This document shows, piece by piece, positions 28,021 through 37,240 of a stretch of DNA of 64,000 nucleotides. The stretch is from Bacteroidaceae bacterium (GTDB lineage: Bacteria > Bacteroidota > Bacteroidia > Bacteroidales > Bacteroidaceae). Below the pieces are notes generated by a model. It saw only the letters and a list, made by a program, of their open reading frames with translations. It did not search any database and had not been told where the DNA came from. A program made the translations under genes and the position numbers. Location: positions 25,768-89,767 of the forward strand of contig JAILQO010000057.1 in the NCBI GenBank assembly GCA_024698925.1, given 5' to 3'. Each line of letters starts with the position of its first letter. Positions within the stretch are counted from its first letter, which is position 1.

Positions 28021-31000
28021 TTACTTCACAAGTACTTTCTGAACCTTACCGTTCGAGCGAACGATATTGACACCACGCTGCATGCGGCTAGCCTGACGGC
28101 CATCCAGTGTGAAGATGTTGACGACACCGTTAGACATCTCGTTCTTGATGTTCTTGACGCCATCGGGAATTTCTGTGCCGATGTATGTCAGCATCCAGTT
28201 GCCGAAGATGGTCCAGTCTCCGTTGAGGTGTCTTCCGCTGTTGCGCAGACCGATGGTCATCACACCGTCTTCATCGACACCCAGCGTGAGGTCGTTGCGA
28301 TAGAGGGAGTTGGGGCGTACCAGCATATCCGGCAAAGCGGTTTCGGTCAGGTCCTCGAGATCCAGCAGATCGAGGTATGCAGCAGCGGATGTCTTGTCGT
28401 TGGCAATCCAGAATTTGGTGCCATCGAGCGTAATATCACTTTCGCCACCTGCGCCAACGGAAGCTTCCTGTGCGTTGACGGTGATGTTCTTGATCGGAGT
28501 CTTGAACTCGTCCAGTGATGTTCTTGCGTACAGGGTAACGTTGTTAACCCGTGCGAGAGAGTCGGTGATGTCGGCGGGGAAGCAAGGACGCTGGAAGGCG
28601 TCAACGCTGAGGATGTAGTAACCAGGAGTCAGGCCCTTAATGGTCTGATACACATCGAAGTTGGTCGCGTTGTAAACCTCAGCAAGTGCTGTGCCTGTGC
28701 TGAAGAGGCTAGCAGCGACGGAGTCGGGCTTCTCAAAGGTCCAACCCTTCGTAGTGTATGCCGTAGCATCTGTATAGGACGTGTAGCGGGCGTTGTAGAT
28801 AGCCTCGGTAGCGTTACCGAAGTTGCTCTTAGCATCAGCGTCGTAAGGATTCTCCTGGACGAAGTCCATGATGAGCCCAGTCCACTTCGTAGAAATCTCC
28901 TCGGGCATAGCCTTCAGATCGTCATTGCTCTTGATGGTGCCGCTTTCGGCGAGAAGAGCCTGCTGCTGTTCCACATAGTCAGTGAAGCCTACGTTGTCGG
29001 TGAAGTCGGAGACACGGCCAGAACCGAGGTCCCAGTATTCTGCCAGCTGATCCTTCACGGCTTCTGCCAAATCCTGACCATCGGTGAGGTACTTCATGGC
29101 AGCATTCAACTTGGCGATGATGTCAGCCAGTTGCTGAGAAGCATTTTCGCCACCGATGTTGGCAGCTACGTCAATAGCCTCATTCTTTGTGCCTTGGTAG
29201 AGTGTCTCACCTTCCTCGGTGATGTAGATAGGCTCGCCAATACCGTCAGTCATCTCGTGGGTAGCATCGAGCTCCTCGATCTTCTTCAGAATCAAATTGC
29301 GGTAAGCTGTGAGATCCTCACCCACATAGGTGATGGTGAGTGCATCCCACAAGCACCATTCCTGAGTGCTTTCGCAGCGGATACCGAGATCCAGATCGCC
29401 AACCTCGCTGTTCACAACTCTGATGGTGGTCTTGTAGTGGCCAGCATCGAAGTGCTTACGGGCTGAAGCCATACCGTTAGGCATGTAGTAAACCGTGCCA
29501 TCAATCTCAGCGGCAATGTCATAGTCACCATTGTCAACCATGATATACTGCTCGGGCTCAGTCTCATCGCCGCGCTGGGCAATCAGCTCTTCGCTCGCAC
29601 CAGCCAGAATGCTCTGAATCTTCTCGTCATTGGTGGGCGTGTAGATGGCAAAGGTAGTACCTTGCTGATCCTCCACAGTGAATGCCTTACGGTTGCCACC
29701 AGGCTGGTTGCGGGTGAAGCCTTGAAGGGCGATCTCATAGACGCCAGCAGGCATGTCCTCAATCACCTGATGGATGTCGAACTTCTGCTGGTAAACTTCA
29801 GCCAGACCGGAACTGATGGTGGGTTTAGCACCGCTCTTCACTTCCCAACCGTCGAGGCTGGTGTCGAAACCAGGATTGGTTAGCAACCAAGTGAGGTCTG
29901 TGCCGGGTTTGATGGTCTGCGGGTTGATGCCAGCCTTGAGGGCAGGCATGATGCTGGAGGTGAGCTCTGTAATCTGGGCGGCGGTGAAGGTTCCTCCCTC
30001 GTAGGCTTCGCACCAGTCATCGCTCCATGTTTCAAACTGTTCAGCCAGCTCTTCCATGCCACAGTTCTCAGCAATATTATAGTAGTAGGACAACTTGTCC
30101 TCACCGCCATAGCTGACGGGCAGGTAAACCAGTAGTACCTTGTAAGCCTCAACGGAAGCCTTGATGGCTGTGATGGCATTGTTAATCTTCTCCACGGCCT
30201 CGTCGCAAGTAGCGTCGGTGTCGTCGGTGGTAATTGCCTTTGCGGCTGTCAAAGCCATTGTCAACGAATCCTTGGCAGTAGCCTCGCAATAGATGTCATC
30301 CAAACTGCCGTAGTTCTCTTCAGCCTCTTTGATAACCTTCTGCAGTTGCTTGTAGTGTGGAGATTCGGTCAATTCGCCGCAATAGTAGATGCGGAAGTTG
30401 TCGGCTGCAATCCAGTTTGCGGTAGCGCTCACAGTCTTCAGACCGAAGGTGAGGGATTCATGACCGTCGTTGTCAAAGTCAACTGTGAAGTGCTCAGGAA
30501 GACTGTTGCCAGTAGCCAGCGTTGTCTTCTCTTCCAATACACCAGCCTGAATAAAGAGATAAACACCTTCAGGAACCACATTTGCGTCAGCTTGCCAAGA
30601 AGAGATAGCGTCACATTCCAGACGGTATTTACCAGCGGGGAGACCGAAGACAGTCTGCTGTAAGTAGCCATCGCCAATACGTGCGTTGTCTCTCCAAGCC
30701 TCGATGAACTTGCTGACCCAACTGTCGCCGTTGTCATAACCAAGGTCGGTAGTTCCATCGGGGAGTGTGATGTTGTGTGTACCAGCTGTGTACTGGTAAC
30801 CAATGTTGTTAGCCTGTTTGCCGCTCTCATAGTTGGTCTCCCAACCACCGATGTTACCTGCAGAGAAGTCGGGGTTCTTTAGCACCTCGGTAATCTCAAT
30901 GGGATCTTCGGGTGTTGCAACCTTACCAGCCAGCTTGATGATGAGTTTCAACTGCGTGTTGGCAACTTCCATTTCGGCTGCGGTTGCATCGGGATTATTA

Positions 31001-31863
31001 TAAACAGCTTCGGCTGTGGTGTAGTTGGCGCCGGCTTCCTCAGCAGCAACCAAAGTCTCATACAAAGCGAGCTTTGCCTCATAGATGGTCATCGCTGCCT
31101 TATATTCATTTTGGAGATCCTCGTTCTTGACAAAAGCATCGATAGCATCGGCTTCGCTAGTGGGCACAAAACGCCAGGTGAGGTAGTTTGTATCAACGTC
31201 GCCAAGGTCTGTCCAAGTATAAGAGGTCTTAGTGCCCATATTGTTTGGATCAACGCCAAACAATTTACTAGTAATAATATACTGTTCTTGCAGGTCGTTG
31301 TCCAAAATGGGAGAGCCCTCTTCGTCAACAAGTGTAACCAGGTCATGTGGACGCAGCTTGTAGGAATTATTAGCATCTTCAAGCGGCTCAATGCGCCAGT
31401 AACCGTTCTTTTCGGTGTCGCGACGGCCACTACCTCCATCAACCCATGCAGCATTACCTTCATGGCAGAGGTAAATGTCGTTGGGAACTTTGTTGGTGCC
31501 CTGATGGGTGAAGTAAACCCATGTGCCGTCATAATCAACTGCGCCAGCTTCGGCAACAGTAAAGGGGAGAATGTGGTTGCTGTTTCCACTAACATTGAAA
31601 GAGGATGCTCCAACCTTCTGGAGGTTCTCAAGCGTAACGACAGCGCGCGTACCCCAATCGTTACCGCATCCGAGGAACTGACCAGCACCAACATTGTAGA
31701 TGTAATAGGTACCACCAGCCTCTGGAGTTACCCATGTACCTTCGTATTGAGGGGCCTGTGGCTTGACGGGCTTGTCAAAGGCGAAAGCACTGGCACTCAT
31801 GAACATTGCACCGGCGAGGGCAATGAGAGAGAGTAATTTGTGTTTCATAAATTTGATAAACAA
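28021..31863 (-). CDS. Giant secreted surface protein with ricin-like N-terminal module, helical/CBM-like modules and C-terminal sorting-like domain
   Basis: 1280-aa ORF; signal peptide; YYIYNVGAGQFLGCGNDWGTRAVV; VNIFTLDGRQASRMQRGVNIVRSNGKVQKVLVK. Confidence 0.85.
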   Translation of the reverse strand: MFIKFMKHKLLSLIALAGAMFMSASAFAFDKPVKPQAPQYEGTWVTPEAGGTYYIYNVGAGQFLGCGNDWGTRAVVTLENLQKVGASSFNVSGNSNHILPFTVAEAGAVDYDGTWVYFTHQGTNKVPNDIYLCHEGNAAWVDGGSGRRDTEKNGYWRIEPLEDANNSYKLRPHDLVTLVDEEGSPILDNDLQEQYIITSKLFGVDPNNMGTKTSYTWTDLGDVDTNYLTWRFVPTSEADAIDAFVKNEDLQNEYKAAMTIYEAKLALYETLVAAEEAGANYTTAEAVYNNPDATAAEMEVANTQLKLIIKLAGKVATPEDPIEITEVLKNPDFSAGNIGGWETNYESGKQANNIGYQYTAGTHNITLPDGTTDLGYDNGDSWVSKFIEAWRDNARIGDGYLQQTVFGLPAGKYRLECDAISSWQADANVVPEGVYLFIQAGVLEEKTTLATGNSLPEHFTVDFDNDGHESLTFGLKTVSATANWIAADNFRIYYCGELTESPHYKQLQKVIKEAEENYGSLDDIYCEATAKDSLTMALTAAKAITTDDTDATCDEAVEKINNAITAIKASVEAYKVLLVYLPVSYGGEDKLSYYYNIAENCGMEELAEQFETWSDDWCEAYEGGTFTAAQITELTSSIMPALKAGINPQTIKPGTDLTWLLTNPGFDTSLDGWEVKSGAKPTISSGLAEVYQQKFDIHQVIEDMPAGVYEIALQGFTRNQPGGNRKAFTVEDQQGTTFAIYTPTNDEKIQSILAGASEELIAQRGDETEPEQYIMVDNGDYDIAAEIDGTVYYMPNGMASARKHFDAGHYKTTIRVVNSEVGDLDLGIRCESTQEWCLWDALTITYVGEDLTAYRNLILKKIEELDATHEMTDGIGEPIYITEEGETLYQGTKNEAIDVAANIGGENASQQLADIIAKLNAAMKYLTDGQDLAEAVKDQLAEYWDLGSGRVSDFTDNVGFTDYVEQQQALLAESGTIKSNDDLKAMPEEISTKWTGLIMDFVQENPYDADAKSNFGNATEAIYNARYTSYTDATAYTTKGWTFEKPDSVAASLFSTGTALAEVYNATNFDVYQTIKGLTPGYYILSVDAFQRPCFPADITDSLARVNNVTLYARTSLDEFKTPIKNITVNAQEASVGAGGESDITLDGTKFWIANDKTSAAAYLDLLDLEDLTETALPDMLVRPNSLYRNDLTLGVDEDGVMTIGLRNSGRHLNGDWTIFGNWMLTYIGTEIPDGVKNIKNEMSNGVVNIFTLDGRQASRMQRGVNIVRSNGKVQKVLVK

Positions 31864-32009
31864 TTAGTTAGTAAAAAATAAAATGCGCTTGTTTGGACTC
31901 TTCGGAAAGCTTTTTTAGCTTTTTCCTCTGAATAATGGGCAAAAATACACTTTTAATTTCCTTACGCCCAAGTTCTGCTTGTTAAATCTCTATTTCGTTA
32001 AGATTATTT

Positions 32010-32043
32010 AACAAAAAGCGCCGCAGTCCAGACTGCGACGCTA
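32010..32043 (-). terminator. Terminator for the upstream giant surface-protein gene
   Basis: Minus strand AGCGTCGCAGTC-TG-GACTGCGGCGCTTTTTG. Confidence 0.75.
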
Positions 32044-32081
32044 ATTGGCCTTATATATTATAATATAATAAGGTGTGATGT

Positions 32082-35000
32082 TTACTTCACGAGTACCTTG
32101 TGTACTGTACCTTCCTGCGTGCGGACAATGTTGAATCCGCGACGGAGCACGCGCTGCTGGCGACCATCAATGCTGAAGATCACAGCTGTGCGGCCAGCGA
32201 CGTTGTTCACAAGTTGGATGCCATCAACGACCTCCTCGTTGGTAGGAGCTGTCGTACCCAGATATTCGAGTTTGAAGTTATCGAATGGGCACCAGTCGTT
32301 ATCTACGCTGGGTTTCTCGTCCTTCCTCAGACCCAATGTGATCTTACCCTTGAGGGCACCCTCGATTCCTTCGCCATAAGCAAAGACAATCTGGTTGTGG
32401 TAACGGCCTTCTGCAAGCATATTCTCGAAGCCGGCTTTGTCGTTGACGGTGTAGAACGGAGCGACACCCTCGACATCGTCAACGGGATACTTGGTGAATA
32501 TCGGCTTTTCTTCATCGTCCGTAGGAACGTTCTCTTCCGTGAAGGCACCGCCTTCGGTGTTGCTCCACAGCATGATGGGCTTCTTGATGGTGTTGATGTA
32601 GAGGTATTCCACGCTGCGTGCGGTATCGGCCTTGAGGGCATTAACCTCACTGGCAGTGCCGCCATAACGATAGAGGGCATCAACGCTCAGGCGCCAGTAA
32701 CCGTCCTTCAGCTTACCCACCTGCTGATACATATTGAAGGTGCTGGCACCCCAGAACTCTGCACAGCCATTGCCGTCGCCGCCTGCATTGCCTTCCTGTA
32801 CGACGGTCCAACCATTCTTGTTGTTGCTCTTGAAGTCGTAGTTAACCATCAGTTCGCTGATGTCCACGGGATTGTCCTCGGTGGCATCGGCCAAATCACT
32901 ACGTGTGAGGATGTAGTCGTACCAACCGTTCTTCAGCGTGTTGATGTAGCCTTCCACCTGCTCGTTGGTCTCCAGCGTGTAGTTGTCAACAGCGTTCTCA
33001 GCCTCGTCAAGGGTGTTCTCATAATCAATGCCGTCGTAAACGTAACCCAAATCCTGGATGGCAGTAATGCGCTCACGAACATCCTTAGTTACCTCGATGA
33101 GTTGGCCAATCAACTTGATGCTGTTCTTGGCGTAGTCGATAGACGCTTTCAGCTGCTCAATGGCAGTTACTTGCTCAGACAAAGATGCTTGAAGGGCAGC
33201 AGCGCCAGCGGTAATGGCATCGTCCAAATTGGTAATAGCCTGAGCTGTGAGGTCCATCTCTTCCTTGAGCGCCTCAGCCTCGGCGATGAGGCCGTCAATC
33301 TCGAGTGCCTGTGACTCGCTGTCGATAGCACCAACATAGAGGAGGGTGATGTCAGACCATACAACCCAACAATTGGAGTTCACGCCTTCGAGGTCCTTGG
33401 CACCAATGGTGAGGGAGCCGGCTTCGCGCAAAGCGATAGGCAGTTCGATGGTGGTCTTCTCAACAGCACCAGCCTCGTCAGCGCCAGTGAAGCACTTGTT
33501 GGCAGCCTGCTGGCTGTTGGGGCGATTGTCGATGGTGACTTCTTCCTGGCCAGTGATGTTGCCGCCGTCGTCCTTTACATCTCTCATCTCAGTCGTGTTG
33601 GGATAGAACTCCAGAAGCTCGTCCCAGTTGATGATGGGCTTCTGAACGGTACCAACACCGTTGTTGGCATAGATGAAGGCGAGTTCGCTTCCGTCATAGT
33701 TCTCCTCGAGGAGGTCTGTGCCCATCGGACGATAGAAGGCGTTCACCTTGATGACATATTTACCCTTGGGCAGGTTCGCGACAACCGTGTTGGCGTCAAA
33801 CTGGCAGCTCCAGCCTTCAGCGGTGTGGTACTCGAACTTCAGACCGTCGTTGCCGTTGAACTCCTGGTACTGTGTCCAGTTCCAGTTGTACTTGTCTTCC
33901 AGGTTCTTAGCCAATGTCTTGGCGCTGGGGAAGGTGAGCTGGTTATAAAGACCCGTGATGTCGATGGGCTCTTCAAGGGTGTTGCCTGCAGCTACTTTTG
34001 CGGCAGCATCGTCGAGGGTAGCTCTGACCTCAGCCTTGCGGCCTTCCTTGGCGGTCTCGATGGCTGCGTTGTACTCAGCCATGAAAGCTTCGATTTCAGC
34101 CTTGCTCCAAGTGCGGTTGTTGAATGCATCGTTGGCAAGCTCGTCCCATTCTCCGGAGACCTTGTCGTAGAGTGTCTTGTAAGCGGCAGAGTTCTCAGCC
34201 AACTTCTCGTAGTATTCCTCGTCAGCGAAAAGGGTCTCGCCTACGAAGTACTCAAGTGTCTGATAGGCCTTCGCCTCCAGCGCTGCGCTGTCAACCATTG
34301 CCTGAATCTCGCTGATAACGGCGGTGTTCAGGGCTTCGTCCTCGCTGTTGCTGGAAATCAAATCCTGAGTTCTCTTGTTGAGGTCCTCAATCTTAGCCAT
34401 TAGCGCCTGACCAACAATGTGTTCATCTTCAGCGTCCACATAAGGAGTGAGCTCCTTGAGGGCGTTGCGCATGATGATGACGGTGGGAGATTCACCAGTA
34501 CCCAGATAGTAGAGGCGGAACTTATCCACAGCTACCCAAGCAATCTTGTTGCCGGCAGGGGGATTGAAGTCGAATCCGAGGGTGAGGTCGCCACCAATGT
34601 GTACGAAGTCAAAGCTGAGGCGCTGCACCTTCTGTGTAGGAATGGTATTCTCCTGACGGATACCGTTGGTGATGGCATAGAGCTTACCGCCCTGACCAAC
34701 GCCAACGAGCTGCAGGCGATAGCTACCTGCGGGCAGGTCGGACACGACTTGGTGGGCATCCTGCGCAGCATCAATACCGCCGCTCTTCCAGAATTCCAGC
34801 CAACCGCCGGTATCGAGGCCTTCCTCGCCGACGCCTTCGCCTTCCTCAATGGGGTGAGGACTGTTGTTCTGTGTCTTCGCATAGGAACCTGTCAGTGTCC
34901 AACCCTTTGTGCTCATACCATCGAAGTCGGGATTCACGAGGAAGATGGAGGTGACGTTAACGGGGTTGGTCTCGCTGGCACCGTCGCCCAATACGGCGAT

Positions 35001-35750
35001 GATGGCAACCTTCAGCTCAACAATCGCTGCTTCTACAGCTTCAACTGTTGTTGCATTCTCGAGGATGGAAACGAAGTTGTCAACGGGGACATCATTATCC
35101 TCAGCTGTGTTAATCAGGCTGAGCAATTGCTGCTTGACGGTTACGAGCTCGTTGTATGCCTTGTAGTTTTCTTTGGAAATGATGAGCCAATCTACGTGTG
35201 CATCTGCTTCATCTAAAGTAACGTTGCCATATACGCCAGCTCCGAAACCGAGGGAACTGTTGTTGTGGTCAATGTCCTCACGGGTGGGAACCTGTCCGAT
35301 ATATGTGCCGGGATAGGCTTCCTGACCGTAGGTCTCATCGTTGACGTTGCTCTGGATGCGATAGTAGTTGCCAACCTTGGTGAAGGTGAAGGTTGTGCAC
35401 CAGCCACTCTGATTGTTGTAGTCGATGAATAGATCAGCTTCGGTGGAGCGACCGAGAATCTGCTGACTCTTGGAGCCCTCGAAGAAATAGACGGTCCATG
35501 CATCTTCTGCGTTGGAGGTGAGGCGAATGGGCAGACCATTCGTGCCGAGGGCTGCGTGGGTGCCCCAGTCTGTACCGCCAATCAGGAATTGTGCAGCTCC
35601 TACGTTGTAGAGATAAACGGTATCCGTCTCACTGCTTTTCAACTCAACGCCCAAGGACTCGTCCAAGGCCGGAGGCGTCCATGTCGTCTGTGCGAATGCT
35701 GTCAGCGCAAGTGTTGCGATGACGGCAAACGAAAGTAAACGTTGTTTCAT
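32082..35750 (-). CDS. Giant secreted surface protein, paralogue of 28021..31863
   Basis: 1222-aa ORF; VYLYNVGAAQFLIGGTDWGTHAAL; AVIFSIDGRQQRVLRRGFNIVRTQEGTVHKVLVK. Confidence 0.85.
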   Translation of the reverse strand: MKQRLLSFAVIATLALTAFAQTTWTPPALDESLGVELKSSETDTVYLYNVGAAQFLIGGTDWGTHAALGTNGLPIRLTSNAEDAWTVYFFEGSKSQQILGRSTEADLFIDYNNQSGWCTTFTFTKVGNYYRIQSNVNDETYGQEAYPGTYIGQVPTREDIDHNNSSLGFGAGVYGNVTLDEADAHVDWLIISKENYKAYNELVTVKQQLLSLINTAEDNDVPVDNFVSILENATTVEAVEAAIVELKVAIIAVLGDGASETNPVNVTSIFLVNPDFDGMSTKGWTLTGSYAKTQNNSPHPIEEGEGVGEEGLDTGGWLEFWKSGGIDAAQDAHQVVSDLPAGSYRLQLVGVGQGGKLYAITNGIRQENTIPTQKVQRLSFDFVHIGGDLTLGFDFNPPAGNKIAWVAVDKFRLYYLGTGESPTVIIMRNALKELTPYVDAEDEHIVGQALMAKIEDLNKRTQDLISSNSEDEALNTAVISEIQAMVDSAALEAKAYQTLEYFVGETLFADEEYYEKLAENSAAYKTLYDKVSGEWDELANDAFNNRTWSKAEIEAFMAEYNAAIETAKEGRKAEVRATLDDAAAKVAAGNTLEEPIDITGLYNQLTFPSAKTLAKNLEDKYNWNWTQYQEFNGNDGLKFEYHTAEGWSCQFDANTVVANLPKGKYVIKVNAFYRPMGTDLLEENYDGSELAFIYANNGVGTVQKPIINWDELLEFYPNTTEMRDVKDDGGNITGQEEVTIDNRPNSQQAANKCFTGADEAGAVEKTTIELPIALREAGSLTIGAKDLEGVNSNCWVVWSDITLLYVGAIDSESQALEIDGLIAEAEALKEEMDLTAQAITNLDDAITAGAAALQASLSEQVTAIEQLKASIDYAKNSIKLIGQLIEVTKDVRERITAIQDLGYVYDGIDYENTLDEAENAVDNYTLETNEQVEGYINTLKNGWYDYILTRSDLADATEDNPVDISELMVNYDFKSNNKNGWTVVQEGNAGGDGNGCAEFWGASTFNMYQQVGKLKDGYWRLSVDALYRYGGTASEVNALKADTARSVEYLYINTIKKPIMLWSNTEGGAFTEENVPTDDEEKPIFTKYPVDDVEGVAPFYTVNDKAGFENMLAEGRYHNQIVFAYGEGIEGALKGKITLGLRKDEKPSVDNDWCPFDNFKLEYLGTTAPTNEEVVDGIQLVNNVAGRTAVIFSIDGRQQRVLRRGFNIVRTQEGTVHKVLVK

Positions 35751-35818
35751 TGTTTTGATGAATAAAATTAGTTAGTATTTAGATGATGAAAATCTATCAT
35801 TTTTTCCTGAGTCGGCCG

Positions 35819-35826
35819 CAAAGGTA
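35819..35826 (-). promoter_or_regulatory. -7 element TACCTTTG for 32082..35750
   Basis: CAAAGGTA on + strand. Confidence 0.5.
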
Positions 35827-35924
35827 AAATAAAAATATGGTTCGCGTGCGTCATACGCGAGAAACATCGTCGTGTGTTAAGGGTTTTTAACAAATCACGG
35901 CTCTTTCGTTTGATTCCTTTTCCG

Positions 35925-35932
35925 TACCTTTG
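35925..35932 (+). promoter_or_regulatory. -7 element TACCTTTG upstream of the HAD gene
   Basis: TAnnTTTG match ~30 bp before the start. Confidence 0.5.
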
Positions 35933-35961
35933 CACCGCAAAACCAAATACACCTATTATAT

Positions 35962-36387
35962 ATGACTATTGCAGTAGATTTCGATGGCACCATCGTACGT
36001 CACAGGTATCCTGCTATCGGCGAGGAGATTCTGTTTGCCACAGAGACGCTCAAGAAGCTGATTGAAGAGCATCACAAGCTAATCCTTTGGTCTGTGCGTG
36101 AGGGTAAGTTGCTGGACGAGGCTGTTGAATGGTGTCGCGAGCGTGGTGTGGAGTTCTATGCCGTCAATCGCGACTATCCCGAGGAGGACATCACGCTCAA
36201 CCAGCATTTCTCCCGCAAACTGAAGGTGGATATGTTCATAGACGACCGAAACATCGGTGGCTTGCCCGATTGGGGAACAATCTATCACATGATTCATGAC
36301 AACAAGACCTGGGAACAGGTGCTGATGGCGGAGATGAATCAAGAGCCTCCGAAGCCAAAATCTTTCTGGCAGCGTCTGTTTGGATAA
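35962..36387 (+). CDS. Small HAD-superfamily hydrolase
   Basis: MTIAVDFDGTIVRHRYPAIGEEILFATETLKKL...LILWSVREGKLLDEAVEWC...VDMFIDDRNIGG. Confidence 0.88.
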   Translation: MTIAVDFDGTIVRHRYPAIGEEILFATETLKKLIEEHHKLILWSVREGKLLDEAVEWCRERGVEFYAVNRDYPEEDITLNQHFSRKLKVDMFIDDRNIGGLPDWGTIYHMIHDNKTWEQVLMAEMNQEPPKPKSFWQRLFG

Positions 36388-36390
36388 ATC

Positions 36391-36797
36391 AGTGGAACGG
36401 CTTGCCGCTGGCTGAAGCCTTAAGGTGGAGGCGAGAGGAAAGTCCGGGCAACATAGGGCACTCTGCTACCTAACGGGTAGAAGTCCGCGAGGGCTTGCAC
36501 GTGTAGAAGAAAAGAACCGCCACGCCGAGTTGCAAGACAAGGCGTGGTAAGGGTGAGAAGGCGAGGTAAGAGCTCACCAGACGTGTGGCGACATACGTGC
36601 TGTACACACCAGAGGTTGAAAGTTCACGTAAACCGGCGAAGCACCGACTGCGTCCGCTTACGGGCGTAAGGGTGGGAGAGGGCGACCCGTCCGAGCCGGA
36701 GGGTAGAACGATGGAGGCGTCGTGAGAACGGCGTTCTGGATAAATGGCAAGCGCTCCCGCTTCGGTGGGAGTACAGAACCCGGCTTATAGTTCCACT
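36391..36797 (+). ncRNA. rnpB: RNase P RNA (bacterial type A)
   Basis: P1 AGTGGAAC/GTTCCACT closing helix, GAGGAAAGTCCGGGC signature, 3' conserved ACAGAACCCGGCTTATAG. Confidence 0.96.
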
Positions 36798-36829
36798 GTT
36801 TTTTGATTATTCGTTAACTTTTTGGATAG

Positions 36830-36869
36830 GTCCTCGTAGAGAATGTTTTTTCTACGAGGACTTCTTTTT
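36830..36869 (+). terminator. Terminator downstream of rnpB
   Basis: GTCCTCGTAGA-gaatgttttt-TCTACGAGGAC followed by TTCTTTTT. Confidence 0.85.
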
Positions 36870-36870
36870 A

Positions 36871-36954
36871 TTCCAAGGCGTGGAACTTATGTTCCAGGCC
36901 TTGAAACACATGTTCCAAGCCTTGGAATACATGTACCAAGCCTTGGAACATAAA
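36871..36954. repeat. 21-bp palindromic tandem repeat, 4 units
   Basis: TTCCAAGGCGTGGAACTTATG / TTCCAGGCCTTGAAACACATG / TTCCAAGCCTTGGAATACATG / TACCAAGCCTTGGAACATAAA. Confidence 0.9.
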
Positions 36955-37137
36955 TTATTGTTCGTGACAGAAACATAGTTGCACAGGAACAACGTCTTCA
37001 GTACTTGGCCAGAAAAGGAGGGTTGCGAAATGTAAAAATGTCAGTCTCTCTGTTTAACAGCGGTTAAGCCGAGGGGTTCGGTTGTTAAAAGAAAGGAAAA
37101 AATAGCGACAAATTGGCAGCGGGATAAACTTTCGCAC

Positions 37138-37145
37138 TACTTTTG
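37138..37145 (+). promoter_or_regulatory. -7 element TACTTTTG upstream of the HtrA/Do protease
   Basis: TAnnTTTG match, with TTGG upstream. Confidence 0.5.
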
Positions 37146-37240
37146 TGTCCGAAAAAGCGAGGAGACCGCTCTCGCGGGGGACGCCCTGAGGTAGCATCTC
37201 AACAAGTAAAAGTGTAAATAGTAATCATTTATTGAATAAA

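Noticed and set aside
32100-33314. 404-aa ORF antisense to the giant surface-protein gene
   Set aside because: Shadow ORF fully inside a confidently coding gene; no signal peptide or recognisable domain.
36871-36954. CRISPR array
   Set aside because: Units are contiguous 21-bp palindromes without unique spacers and there are no cas genes in the window.
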